A stretch of 64,000 nt of DNA from Xanthobacteraceae bacterium (GTDB lineage Bacteria; Pseudomonadota; Alphaproteobacteria; Rhizobiales; Xanthobacteraceae). Within the stretch, counting starts at the first letter, position 1. Each line of letters begins with the position of its first letter. Both the position numbers and the translations under genes were made by a program. Below are positions 16,644-24,412 of this stretch, one piece after another. The stretch spans positions 1 to 64,000 of the forward strand of contig JAQGJU010000012.1 of assembly GCA_028290465.1 (NCBI GenBank), given 5' to 3'. The notes beneath the pieces were generated by a model. That model was not told the DNA's origin and searched no databases. It worked only from the letters and a program-made list of their open reading frames with translations.

Positions 16644-17333
16644 ATGGCGCTGAAAGACTTAGTCGCAAAAAAATCAGAGATCGCAGAGTCCGCGATCGAA
16701 TCGGTCGTAGCCAAGTACGTTCGATATTACACCGACACTTCCGAGATCGGCTTCACCCCCGATGGCGCAGCATTAAGCGGCGAAAACAAGATTCTGGTCT
16801 ATCTCGTCGCTATTTTGGGCTGGCAATATGTAACGGGAGACACCCCAGAAATCTCGACCAAACCGGCCGACCTTGAAAAGTCACTTGGCATCGCAGGAGG
16901 GACGCTTCGTCCGCTGCTTAAGTCTCTTAAAGATGCACACATGATCGCACCGAGCGCCGACGGCTATAGGGTCCGCGAGGGCAATCTCGAAGCAATAGCC
17001 GCACAGATCTCAGGCGGCAAGAAACCAACGCGCAGAAAAATCACTACATCACTTTCGCCGGCATCGAAGGCAAAAAGTCCCAGCAGAACCGCGCGACGTT
17101 CAACTAGCAACCCGATTTCCTCTAGTATCGACGCTTGGATCACGGATGGTTTCTTTCGAACCCCCCGCACACTTCACGCGGTGCATCAACGATTGCATGA
17201 ACATGGAGTTATAGCTCGTCAAACATCGGTGTCGAAGCCGCTACTTAAGGCCGTTCAAAGTCGTCGATTAATGCGCCAAAAAGCGATGCAAGACGGAAGA
17301 GAAGTTTGGACTTACTGCCTGACAGGAGCCTGA
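16644..17333 (+). CDS. Island gene 2: protein with two winged-helix-like domains
   Basis: A 229-residue protein. Residues about 45-115 form a helical unit (NKILVYLVAILGWQY, then LEKSLGIAGGTLRPLLKSL and DGYRVREG), which reads as a winged helix. A basic linker follows (KKPTRRKITT...RTARRS). The last 70 residues (IDAWITDGFFRTPRTLHAVH ... TSVSKPLLKAVQSRRL ... VWTYCL) form a second helix-turn-helix unit with a beta wing. No catalytic motif is visible, so nucleic-acid or protein binding is likely. It starts six bases after gene 1 and ends six bases before gene 3, indicating one transcript. Confidence 0.75.
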   Translation: MALKDLVAKKSEIAESAIESVVAKYVRYYTDTSEIGFTPDGAALSGENKILVYLVAILGWQYVTGDTPEISTKPADLEKSLGIAGGTLRPLLKSLKDAHMIAPSADGYRVREGNLEAIAAQISGGKKPTRRKITTSLSPASKAKSPSRTARRSTSNPISSSIDAWITDGFFRTPRTLHAVHQRLHEHGVIARQTSVSKPLLKAVQSRRLMRQKAMQDGREVWTYCLTGA

Positions 17334-17339
17334 CCGACC

Positions 17340-18092
17340 ATGCGTGAAGAACTGGAGCGCAATCTTGCTTCAAAAATCGATGCACGCGTGGTCGCGGACG
17401 TCCTGAATGCATATGAAGGGCTGATCCAGAAGCATCGCGCGCTCGACGCAGAAGCGGCCCTCACGCGCGCGGGGAAGTTTATCGAGCACGTCTTCCGTGC
17501 CTTGGAGTTCATTAGGACTGGAACGGCGCCAGCAGAGATAAAATCACCGGCTGCGACTGCGAAACAGTTAGAGATCGATACCAAATTGCCCGAGTCAATC
17601 CGCATATTGATACCCCGGATCGCCTTGGCAATGGTCTATGATCTTAGGAGTAAGCGCGGAGCCGTACATGTGAAGGAGATCGACCCACGCGGCATCGATG
17701 TTGATCTCGCGGCCAAAGCCGCGTCTTGGATCATTGCCGAACTTATCCGCCTCTATCATGTGGACAATGAAAACGCAGTCCGGCTGGAGATGACGGCACT
17801 CACCCGCGCAACTTTCCCATTATTGGAGAGCATCGACGGTGAGGATTTCGTGTCGAAAAAAGTGCCCCCGCGCGTAGAGATTCAATTGCTTCTAGGGCGT
17901 CGCAGCGGCGAAGGCGCCACGCGCAACCAACTTGGGAAGATGGCGAAATGCTCTGCACAGCGAGTTTCTGAAGCGATTAAGAGCCTCAAAGACGAGCGAC
18001 TGGTACATCAGACAGGAGCAGGATTCTTTCACCTCACAGGACCTGGTGAAGCCAGTTTGATGACGTGGCTTTCCGAAAATGAGAAAGTCTGA
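17340..18092 (+). CDS. Island gene 3: HEPN-like helical protein with C-terminal winged helix
   Basis: A 250-residue protein. The first 170 residues are almost all helical: LNAYEGLIQKHRALDAEAA, then AGKFIEHVFRALEF, IRILIPRIALAMVYDLRSKR and WIIAELIRLYH. The helix YDLRSKRGAVH contains Arg103 and His110 (R-x6-H), which fits the R-x4-6-H motif of HEPN ribonucleases, common in toxin-antitoxin and phage-defence systems. The C-terminal 70 residues read as a winged helix (ATRNQLGKMAKCSAQRVSEA, then GFFHLTGPG). I do not know a name for this family; HEPN membership is inferred from the motif and helical content only. GGAG lies upstream of the ATG. Confidence 0.72.
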   Translation: MREELERNLASKIDARVVADVLNAYEGLIQKHRALDAEAALTRAGKFIEHVFRALEFIRTGTAPAEIKSPAATAKQLEIDTKLPESIRILIPRIALAMVYDLRSKRGAVHVKEIDPRGIDVDLAAKAASWIIAELIRLYHVDNENAVRLEMTALTRATFPLLESIDGEDFVSKKVPPRVEIQLLLGRRSGEGATRNQLGKMAKCSAQRVSEAIKSLKDERLVHQTGAGFFHLTGPGEASLMTWLSENEKV

Positions 18093-18143
18093 AGCGGCTG
18101 TCCTGTTGAAACAGCACACAGTTCTTCAATTATTGTATACAAC

Positions 18144-18704
18144 ATGGGGCTTCATATGGACGAAATATCTGCAATAAAAGCCGTTTCTGACGTTTTTGAA
18201 AAACTCCAAACGCCCGAGGAACGTACGCGTGTTCTGACCTGGGCTTATTCGAAGTTTGGAGGACCGAACACAGCGCTTCGAACTTCTGCACCAGAGATAA
18301 ATTCATCAATCCAGCCAGTGAATGGAAAATCTGTTCCAAAGGCAAAAACAGCTAAAAAGTCAAAGGCTGTCATTGCGATGGATAAGGGGTTGAACCTTAC
18401 TCCACAAGGCAAACAATCCGCCGCGCAATTTGCAATAGCGAAAGCACCATCAAACGTCAGAGAGAAATGCGTTGTGGCGGTTTTCTATCTGCGCGACGTG
18501 ATCGGGTTAGAGAAGATAAACGTGATAGCAGTATTCACGTTCTTCAAAACCGTTCAGTGGCCAACTCCCGCTGACTTGAAGAACACGTTGCAACAAGCAG
18601 GCAGTGCCGGATGGCTCGACACTGCCGACAGTGACGATATCAAACTTGCTTCGTTGGGCGAAAACCTGATTGACCACGACTTGCCCAGAAAGCCAAAGTC
18701 TTAA
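18144..18704 (+). CDS. Island gene 4: helical N-terminus plus winged-helix-like domain
   Basis: A 186-residue protein (182 if translation starts at the second ATG, 18156, which has GGGG just upstream). The N-terminus is helical (ISAIKAVSDVFEKLQTPEER, then RVLTWAYSKFG). A Lys-rich linker (VPKAKTAKKSKAV) follows, then a C-terminal domain (REKCVVAVFYLRDVIGLEKI ... WPTPADLKNTLQQAGSAGWL ... IKLASLGENLI) with the same order of helices and final wing as gene 1. It is 51 bases after gene 3, separated by an AT-rich stretch (TTCAATTATTGTATACAAC) that could be a second promoter. Function unknown. Confidence 0.72.
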   Translation: MGLHMDEISAIKAVSDVFEKLQTPEERTRVLTWAYSKFGGPNTALRTSAPEINSSIQPVNGKSVPKAKTAKKSKAVIAMDKGLNLTPQGKQSAAQFAIAKAPSNVREKCVVAVFYLRDVIGLEKINVIAVFTFFKTVQWPTPADLKNTLQQAGSAGWLDTADSDDIKLASLGENLIDHDLPRKPKS

Positions 18705-18753
18705 GCACTTCAAATTTCCGGGGATATTCAGTGAACACGCCTATAGGCGAAGA

Positions 18754-19004
18754 TCACTCCCACTCAATCGTCCCCGGCGGCTAGCTAGTGATGTCATACA
18801 CCACGCGGTTGCCACCGCCGGCCTCGTTGCCAATCCGCGTCACCACTTGGCCGATGAATTTCAAGTCGTACCGATAGAAGTTCGCCTCATGCCGTCGCCT
18901 GAAGTGACGGCGCGAAGACCCACCACGTATTCAAAGGCGCGGCAGTCGCCCGTCACGCCGTCGGCCTTGACCGGCAGCAGCACCGCTAAGGCCTGCCAGA
19001 TTTC
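18754..19004 (-). pseudogene. guaA: Decayed 3' fragment of guaA (GMP synthase)
   Basis: Read on the minus strand, this stretch encodes the GuaA C-terminus: [17 protein letters not shown], then [19 protein letters not shown], a one-base frameshift, [29 protein letters not shown], an in-frame TAG (18781-18783) where Lys is expected, and PPGTIEWE followed by TGA (18754-18756). The remaining N-terminal 80 percent of guaA is absent; similarity ends at about 19004. The 3' end of guaA is a known attachment site for integrative elements, so this fragment next to an AT-rich island is best read as an old integration or excision scar. A functional guaA must be elsewhere. Confidence 0.85.
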
Positions 19005-19055
19005 GTCTCACCCTCCCCTTGCCTCCCGCCAGCCCCTGCGCTAACACTGAACCAC

Positions 19056-19421
19056 ATGGTTCAGCATCATACACCCCGCCTCGATGCCTCGTTCGCCGCG
19101 CTCTCGGACGCCACCCGACGCGGGGTTCTGGAGCAGCTCGGGCATGCGGACGCCTCGATCACGGAGCTTGCCGAGAAATTCCACATGACCCTCACGGGCA
19201 TGAAGAAGCATGTCGGCGTGTTGGAGCAGGCCGGGCTGGTCGCCACGGCGAAGGTCGGGCGCGTGCGGACTTGCCGGCTCGGCCCGCGCCGGCTGGCGCA
19301 AGAGTTGGCCTGGATCGAGCAGCACCGCCAGCTCTGGGCCGCGCGCTTCGACGCGTTGGACCAGGTTGTCGAGGAACTGAAACAGAAGGAAAAGCTCGAT
19401 GGACGCCAAGACAGAGAGTGA
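19056..19421 (+). CDS. ArsR-family transcriptional regulator
   Basis: A 121-residue winged-helix repressor. The helix-turn-helix region reads ALSDATRRGVLEQL, then ASITELAEKFHMTLTGMKKH and VGVLEQAGLV, with the wing VGRVRTCRLG. No metal-binding Cys cluster (CxC) is present, so it is probably not a metal sensor. It overlaps the next gene, encoding an AHSA1-type protein, by 23 bases. This ArsR-AHSA1 pairing is common in bacteria, and the regulator probably controls its own operon. Confidence 0.9.
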   Translation: MVQHHTPRLDASFAALSDATRRGVLEQLGHADASITELAEKFHMTLTGMKKHVGVLEQAGLVATAKVGRVRTCRLGPRRLAQELAWIEQHRQLWAARFDALDQVVEELKQKEKLDGRQDRE

Positions 19422-19920
19422 TGCCGCCTCAGGCAAGAACCGCACGACGGTGGAACGGAAGTCCGAGCGTGAGCTGGTCGTCACGCGGACCTTTGACGGC
19501 CCGGCGCGCCTCGTCTTCGAGGCCTGGACCAAGCCCGAGCTGCTCACGCGGTGGTGGGCACCGAAGTCATTTGGCGTGTCCTTCGTGTCCTGCGAGGTCG
19601 ATGCGCGTACCGGGGGCACCTACCGTTTCGTGTTCGGCCACGCCGACTTCGAGCAGCCCATGACGTTTTTCGGCCGGTACATTGAGGTGACGCCGCCCTC
19701 CCGCCTGGTCTGGACCAATGACGAAGGCGGCGAAGGCGGGTCCGTGACCACGGTGACCTTCGAAGAAACAGGCGGCGAGACGCTGGTCGTCATGCACGAC
19801 CTCTATCCGTCGAAGGAAGCGCTCGACGGCGCGATCGCCTCCGGCAGCACGAGTGGGTTTAGCGAGACGTTCGCGCAACTGGACGCCCTGCTCGCCAGCA
19901 CCGGCACCGGCGCGATATGA
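19399..19920 (+). CDS. SRPBCC / AHSA1-domain protein
   Basis: A 173-residue protein with a START-like SRPBCC fold of the activator-of-Hsp90 C-terminal (AHSA1/CalC) type. The opening LVVTRTFDGPARLVFEAWTK is followed by RWWAPKSFGV, the usual RWW motif, and by GGTYRFVFG. These folds bind hydrophobic ligands; the ligand here is unknown. It overlaps the arsR-type gene by 23 bases, so the two are translationally coupled. Confidence 0.9.
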   Translation: MDAKTESDAASGKNRTTVERKSERELVVTRTFDGPARLVFEAWTKPELLTRWWAPKSFGVSFVSCEVDARTGGTYRFVFGHADFEQPMTFFGRYIEVTPPSRLVWTNDEGGEGGSVTTVTFEETGGETLVVMHDLYPSKEALDGAIASGSTSGFSETFAQLDALLASTGTGAI

Positions 19921-19970
19921 CGCTGGCCGCATCGTCGTTCATCGCGTTCGTTGAGTTCTAATGCAGCGCG

Positions 19971-20165
19971 ACTCCCCTCCCCCCGCGCGCGCTTCGCGTG
20001 GCGGGGAGGGGTCGGGGGTGGGGGGCAAACATTTCAGGACGAGAAAAAGAGTCCCCCCACCCCGGCTCTCATCGCATTCGCGATGTTCGCCGACCCTCCC
20101 CGCCACGCGCAGCCAAGTTTACGCAGGCTGCGTAAACTTGCCTGCGTTGTGGGGGGAGGGAAAGA
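19971..20165. repeat. Large GC-rich palindromic repeat (CCCCTCCCCCCGC / GGGGGGAGGG type)
   Basis: A roughly 195-base structured intergenic repeat. Outer arms are CTCCCCTCCCCCC and GGGGGGAGGG. Inside are GTCGGGGGTGGGGGG paired with CCCCCCACCCCG, and a perfect hairpin CAAGTTTACGCA-GGC-TGCGTAAACTTG (20114-20140). It belongs to the same style as the element at 26366-26534. The rest of the 413-base interval up to acpXL shows no gene. Confidence 0.6.
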
Positions 20166-20333
20166 AAGAGCTCCACCGGCGGTAAGTCCCGACCGCCATT
20201 GAACTTGGCCGCCTGCTTCGCTATACGGGCAGCCAACATCTCCGCCATGACGGGGCAACGCTTCGAGGCGACCCCGACAGCCTGCGCGCCGGGCCAGTTG
20301 GCGGCCAAAAAGCCTTTCCGATGAGAGAGTTAC

Positions 20334-20615
20334 ATGTCCTCGACCTTTGAAAAAGTGGCCAATATCATCACCGAGACCTGTGATATTCCGCGCGACACCA
20401 TCACGCCGGAAAGCCACGCTATCAACGACCTGGGCATCGACAGCCTGGATTTCCTGGACATCGCCTTCGCCATCGACAAGTCGTTCGGCATCAAGATGCC
20501 GCTCGAAAAGTGGACCCAGGAAGTCAACGACGGCAAGGCCACCACCGAGCAGTATTTCGTGCTGAAGAACCTCGCGGCCCGGATCGACGAACTCGTCGCC
20601 GCCAAAGGGGCCTGA
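20334..20615 (+). CDS. acpXL: Acyl carrier protein AcpXL for very-long-chain fatty acids
   Basis: A 93-residue acidic acyl carrier protein. The phosphopantetheine attachment Ser37 lies in [16 protein letters not shown]. Length, divergence from housekeeping AcpP and the downstream gene order identify it as AcpXL, on which the 27-hydroxyoctacosanoate chain of rhizobial lipid A is assembled. It is the first gene of a seven-gene operon running to 26365. A GAGAGAG ribosome site is present. The product is cytosolic, and the mature acyl chain is handed to LpxXL. Confidence 0.94.
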   Translation: MSSTFEKVANIITETCDIPRDTITPESHAINDLGIDSLDFLDIAFAIDKSFGIKMPLEKWTQEVNDGKATTEQYFVLKNLAARIDELVAAKGA

Positions 20616-20626
20616 GCCCCAGCCGC

Positions 20627-21100
20627 ATGCGCATCGAGTATTTCCAGCTCATCGACCGGATCACCGAAATCGATCTGGCCGAGCCGAAGATCCTGACCCA
20701 GGCGACGATTCCGTCCGAGAGCACGATCTTCGAAGGCCACTTCCCCGGCTATCCGCTGATGCCCGGCGTGCTGCTGATCGAGGCCATGGCGCAGACCGCC
20801 GGCTGGCTGATCATCGCGACCACGAAGTTCGAGCGCATGCCGTTCCTGATCGGCGTCAAGGAAGCCAAGTTCCGCACCTTCGTGCAGCCCGGCGCGGCGC
20901 TGGTCGGCAGCGCGACCATCGCACATGAGGGCTCCGGCTATACGGTGATGAGCACCAAGCTGTCGCTGAACAATAAGCCGGTGTGCAATGCCCAGCTGAC
21001 ATTCCGCGTGATGCCGTTCCCGAACCCGACCTTCGAAACCGAAATGCGCGCCGCCGGCAAGCGCCTGGAATTCCCGATGGAGGCCCTGGCCGATGGCTGA
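20627..21100 (+). CDS. fabZXL: 3-hydroxyacyl-ACP dehydratase FabZ-type (XL cluster)
   Basis: A 157-residue hot-dog-fold dehydratase. The catalytic His lies in FEGHFPGYPLMPGVL and the catalytic acid in LLIEAMAQTAGW. It removes water from 3-hydroxyacyl-AcpXL during elongation. The start MRIEYFQLID at 20627 follows the acpXL stop by eleven bases. Its end overlaps the next gene by eight bases, consistent with translational coupling. Longer upstream reading in the same frame is out-of-frame acpXL sequence. Confidence 0.93.
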   Translation: MRIEYFQLIDRITEIDLAEPKILTQATIPSESTIFEGHFPGYPLMPGVLLIEAMAQTAGWLIIATTKFERMPFLIGVKEAKFRTFVQPGAALVGSATIAHEGSGYTVMSTKLSLNNKPVCNAQLTFRVMPFPNPTFETEMRAAGKRLEFPMEALADG

Positions 21101-22283
21101 GGCACGCAGCGCCTGGATCACCGGCATCGGCATCGTGTCGTGTCTCGGCGAAGGCATCGACGCGCATTGGGATGGGCTTAACGCCGCCTCGCCGCAGGCC
21201 GACACCACGACGTTCGCGCCCTACATCGTGCACCCCCTGTCGCCGCTCGAACTCGACAAGCAGATCCCGAAAAAGGGCGACCAGCGGCAGATGGAGCCGT
21301 GGCAGCGCATCGGCACCTATGCGGCCGGCCTCGCGCTCGACAGCGCCGGCGTCAAAGGCCAGGCCGATATCCTGTCGCACATGGACATGATCGTCGCGGC
21401 CGGCGGCGGCGAGCGCGATGCGTCGGTCGACAGCATCGTGATGTCCGGCCTGCCGAAAGCCGCCGATCCCGACGCCTACCTCAACGAACGGCTGATGAGC
21501 GACCTGCGCCCGACGCTTTTCCTGGCGCAACTGTCCAATCTGTTGGCCGGCAACATCTCGATCGTGCACGGCGTCACCGGATCGTCGCGCACCTTCATGG
21601 GCGAGGAAGCGGCCGGCGTCGATGCGGTGCGCATCGCGCTGTCGCGCATCGCCGGCGGCCAGAGCGACATTGCTCTCGTTGGCGGCGCCCATAATGGCGA
21701 GCGCAAAGATCTGCTGATGCTGTACGAGTTCGGCGGCTTCAACCAGAAGGACCGCTTTGCGCCGGTTTGGGACCGTGGCAGTGCCGGGGGGTTCGCGTTG
21801 GGCTCGCTCGGCGCTTTCCTGGTGCTGGAATCGCCCGAGCACGCGCGCGCGCGAGGCGCTAAACCTTTTGCCGCGCTGCGCACCGTGCTATCGGACAACG
21901 TCAAGCGCGCCCCCGGCAGCGTCACCAGGACGCTCGGCCGGATGTGGGACTCACTCGCGCCGCGGATCGATCCGGCCCATGTCGCGGTGATGTCCGGCGC
22001 GACCGGCGCGTCGCCGGCGACCGTCGAGGAGCGCGATTTTCTCGCCGGCCATCCGGACATTGCGGTGCGCGCCCCCGGCAGCCATGTGGGCCATGCCCCG
22101 GAGCCGCAATTTCCGTTCAATGTCGCCCTCGCGGCCGTCGCGGTCAGCCGGGGCAACCTGTTCCCGCCCGCCGACACCACGGGCGTCGAGCGTCCGATGG
22201 ACCGTTCGGTCAAGCAAGTGGTCGTGACCGGGGTCGGCCATTGGCGCGGCGAAGGCATGGCGCTGGTCGAGCCGGCGGCGTAA
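21093..22283 (+). CDS. fabF2XL: Beta-ketoacyl-ACP synthase-like subunit lacking the active-site Cys
   Basis: A 396-residue thiolase-fold protein of the KAS II type. Where FabF has TACASG, this protein reads GVTGSSRTFMGEE, with Ser164 at the Cys position. The first catalytic His (normally NAHGTGT) is also replaced (VMSGATGAS). A later His remains in GSHVGHAPEP. It is therefore likely a non-condensing partner, comparable to the KS-beta or chain-length factor of type II polyketide synthases, paired with FabF1XL encoded next. The pair probably sets the unusually long chain. Position in the operon matches fabF2XL of Rhizobium. Confidence 0.88.
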   Translation: MAEARSAWITGIGIVSCLGEGIDAHWDGLNAASPQADTTTFAPYIVHPLSPLELDKQIPKKGDQRQMEPWQRIGTYAAGLALDSAGVKGQADILSHMDMIVAAGGGERDASVDSIVMSGLPKAADPDAYLNERLMSDLRPTLFLAQLSNLLAGNISIVHGVTGSSRTFMGEEAAGVDAVRIALSRIAGGQSDIALVGGAHNGERKDLLMLYEFGGFNQKDRFAPVWDRGSAGGFALGSLGAFLVLESPEHARARGAKPFAALRTVLSDNVKRAPGSVTRTLGRMWDSLAPRIDPAHVAVMSGATGASPATVEERDFLAGHPDIAVRAPGSHVGHAPEPQFPFNVALAAVAVSRGNLFPPADTTGVERPMDRSVKQVVVTGVGHWRGEGMALVEPAA

Positions 22284-22328
22284 ATAACGTCGTCTAAAGC
22301 CTCCCTCGCGAGGCAGAGGAGCATCCGC

Positions 22329-23609
22329 ATGTCCGCCAACCGGGACAAAGCCGGCCGGCCCATCGTCGTGGTGACCGGCATGGGCATGGTGACCTCGCTG
22401 GGCGCCGGCAAGGCCGACAATTGGGCCAAGCTGACCGCCGGCCAGTCCGGCATCCGCGAGATCACAAGGTTCGGCACCCAGGGCCTGAAGACCCGCATCG
22501 CCGGCACCGTCGACTTCATGGACGTCGAGCCGTTCTCCTCGGCCGCGCTGTCGAGCCGGCTGGCCGAGACCGCCGCCGAGGAAGCCATTGCCGAATCCGG
22601 CATTGGCGCGCGCGGCGACTTCCCGGGGCCGCTGTTCCTGGCGGTGCCTCCCATCGAGGTCGAGTGGCCGCACCGGCAGGAGCTGGCCGCCGCCAGCGGC
22701 GCCAACGACACCGTGACCTATGACGACCTGCTGCGCGCCGGCGCCACCGGGCGCTTCAACGCCATGCACCGCCGCTTTATGTTTGGCTCGGTCGCGACCG
22801 ATCTCGCCGAACGGTTCGGCACCAAGGGTTCGCCGATTTCGCTGTCGACCGCCTGCGCGTCCGGCGCCAGCGCCATCCAGCTCGGCGTCGAGGCGATCCG
22901 GCGCGGCGAGACTGACGCCGCGCTGTGCATCGGCTCCGACGGTTCGGTGAATGCGGAATCGCTGATCCGGTTTTCGCTGCTGTCGGCGCTGTCGGTGCAC
23001 AACGACCCGCCCGAAGCCGCCTCCAAGCCGTTCGCCAAGAACCGCGACGGCTTCGTCATGGCCGAAGGCGCCGGCGCGCTGGTGCTGGAGAGCCTTGAAT
23101 CCGCCACCGCGCGCGGCGCCAAGATCCTTGGCGTGGTCGCTGGCTGCGGCGAGAAGGCCGACTCGTTCCACCGCACCCGGTCGAGCCCGGACGGCAAGCC
23201 GATCATCGGCTGCATCGCCAGCGGCTTGGAAGACGCGGGCCTCGCGCCCGACGACATCGACTATGTCAACGCGCACGGCACCGGCACGCCCGAGAACGAC
23301 AAGATGGAATATCTCGGCATGACCACGGTGTTCGGCGAGCGCATGAAGCGCATCCCGATCTCGTCCAACAAGTCGATGATCGGTCACACGCTGTCGGCGG
23401 CCGGCGCGGTCGAGGCCGTCGTCACGCTGCTGACGCTGGCGCATCAGCGCATCCCGCCGACCATCAATTTCGACGTGCCGGATCCGGGCATCGAGCTCGA
23501 CGTCGTGCCGCATAAAGCGCGCGACGCCTCGATGCGCCACGCCATCTCCAATTCATTCGGCTTCGGCGGCCAGAATGTCTCGCTAGTGCTGTCGCGGGAG
23601 CCGTCTTGA
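22329..23609 (+). CDS. fabF1XL: Beta-ketoacyl-ACP synthase II type, catalytic subunit
   Basis: A 426-residue KAS II enzyme with a full catalytic triad: Cys176 in LSTACASGAS, His in NAHGTGTPEND and His in NKSMIGHTLSAAGA. It condenses malonyl-ACP with the growing acyl chain on AcpXL in the cytosol. It follows FabF2XL by 45 bases with its own AGGAGCA ribosome site. The stop TGA shares one base with the ATG of the next gene. Confidence 0.94.
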   Translation: MSANRDKAGRPIVVVTGMGMVTSLGAGKADNWAKLTAGQSGIREITRFGTQGLKTRIAGTVDFMDVEPFSSAALSSRLAETAAEEAIAESGIGARGDFPGPLFLAVPPIEVEWPHRQELAAASGANDTVTYDDLLRAGATGRFNAMHRRFMFGSVATDLAERFGTKGSPISLSTACASGASAIQLGVEAIRRGETDAALCIGSDGSVNAESLIRFSLLSALSVHNDPPEAASKPFAKNRDGFVMAEGAGALVLESLESATARGAKILGVVAGCGEKADSFHRTRSSPDGKPIIGCIASGLEDAGLAPDDIDYVNAHGTGTPENDKMEYLGMTTVFGERMKRIPISSNKSMIGHTLSAAGAVEAVVTLLTLAHQRIPPTINFDVPDPGIELDVVPHKARDASMRHAISNSFGFGGQNVSLVLSREPS

Positions 23610-24382
23610 TGGCGGACGCCAGCGAACGTGCTAACCGCCACGCGTTGATCACCGGAGGCGGACGCGGCCTCGGCGCCGCCATCGTGCGGGCCGTCGCCGG
23701 CGCCGGCTTCGATGTGACGTTTACCTATCGGTCGTCGGCGGCAGAAGCTGCGACGTTGGTGGCTGAACTCGAAGCCGCGTTTCCCGGCCAGACGTTCGCC
23801 GCCAGCGCGCTCGATCTGGCCGATAAGGCAGCGGTCGATGCGTTCGCGGCCACGCACGGCGACGCCGGCCCCTACGCGGCCTTTGTGCACAATTCGGCCG
23901 AGACCTATGACGCGCTCGCCGTGATGATGGACCAGGACAAGGCCGAACGCCTGATGCAGGTGAACTTCTTCGCCTTCACCAAGCTCGCAGCGGCGCTCAC
24001 GCGCTCGATGATGCGCGCACGTGCCGGGCGCATCGTCGCCATCGGCTCGGTCACGGCGATCCAGGCCAATGTCGGTAACGCGGCGTACGCGGCCTCCAAG
24101 GCCGCCGTGCTCGGCTATGTGCGCACGCTGGCGGTCGAGAGCGCCCGCACCGGCGTGACCGCCAATTACGTCGCGCCCGGGTTCATCGATACCGCCATGC
24201 TGGCGCCCTATGCCGATTACCGCGCCACCATGGAAAAGCAGATCCCGCTGCGGCGCTTTGCCCGCACCGAGGAAGTCGCCGCCACCGTGGCGTTTCTGCT
24301 GTCGCCGCTCGCTTCCTACATCACCGGCGCCGTCATCCCGGTTGACGGTGGGCTTTCGGCGGCGCTAGGCATCCACCGCTAA
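23609..24382 (+). CDS. Short-chain dehydrogenase, 3-oxoacyl-ACP reductase (FabG-like) of the XL cluster
   Basis: A 257-residue SDR. The cofactor motif is TGGGRGLG, the usual NNAG is replaced by HNSA (AAFVHNSAETYD), and the catalytic residues are Ser in AIGSVTAIQ and Tyr/Lys in YAASKAAVLGY. It ends with the FabG-type GAVIPVDGGLS. By context it reduces 3-oxoacyl-AcpXL in very-long-chain synthesis, taking the place of housekeeping FabG. It overlaps the previous stop codon by one base (TGATG). Confidence 0.9.
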   Translation: MADASERANRHALITGGGRGLGAAIVRAVAGAGFDVTFTYRSSAAEAATLVAELEAAFPGQTFAASALDLADKAAVDAFAATHGDAGPYAAFVHNSAETYDALAVMMDQDKAERLMQVNFFAFTKLAAALTRSMMRARAGRIVAIGSVTAIQANVGNAAYAASKAAVLGYVRTLAVESARTGVTANYVAPGFIDTAMLAPYADYRATMEKQIPLRRFARTEEVAATVAFLLSPLASYITGAVIPVDGGLSAALGIHR

Positions 24383-24412
24383 CTCCTCTTTCTCCCACAG
24401 AAACGTAGAATC

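Noticed and set aside
19960-20202. Short plus-strand frames inside the GC-rich repeat before acpXL
   Set aside because: They lie entirely within an inverted repeat, lack ribosome sites and read as Pro/Arg-rich low-complexity sequence.
21951-23540. A 529-residue minus-strand open frame across fabF2XL and fabF1XL
   Set aside because: It crosses the boundary of two well-identified genes and has biased Arg/Gly/Ala composition, so it is an antisense artefact.
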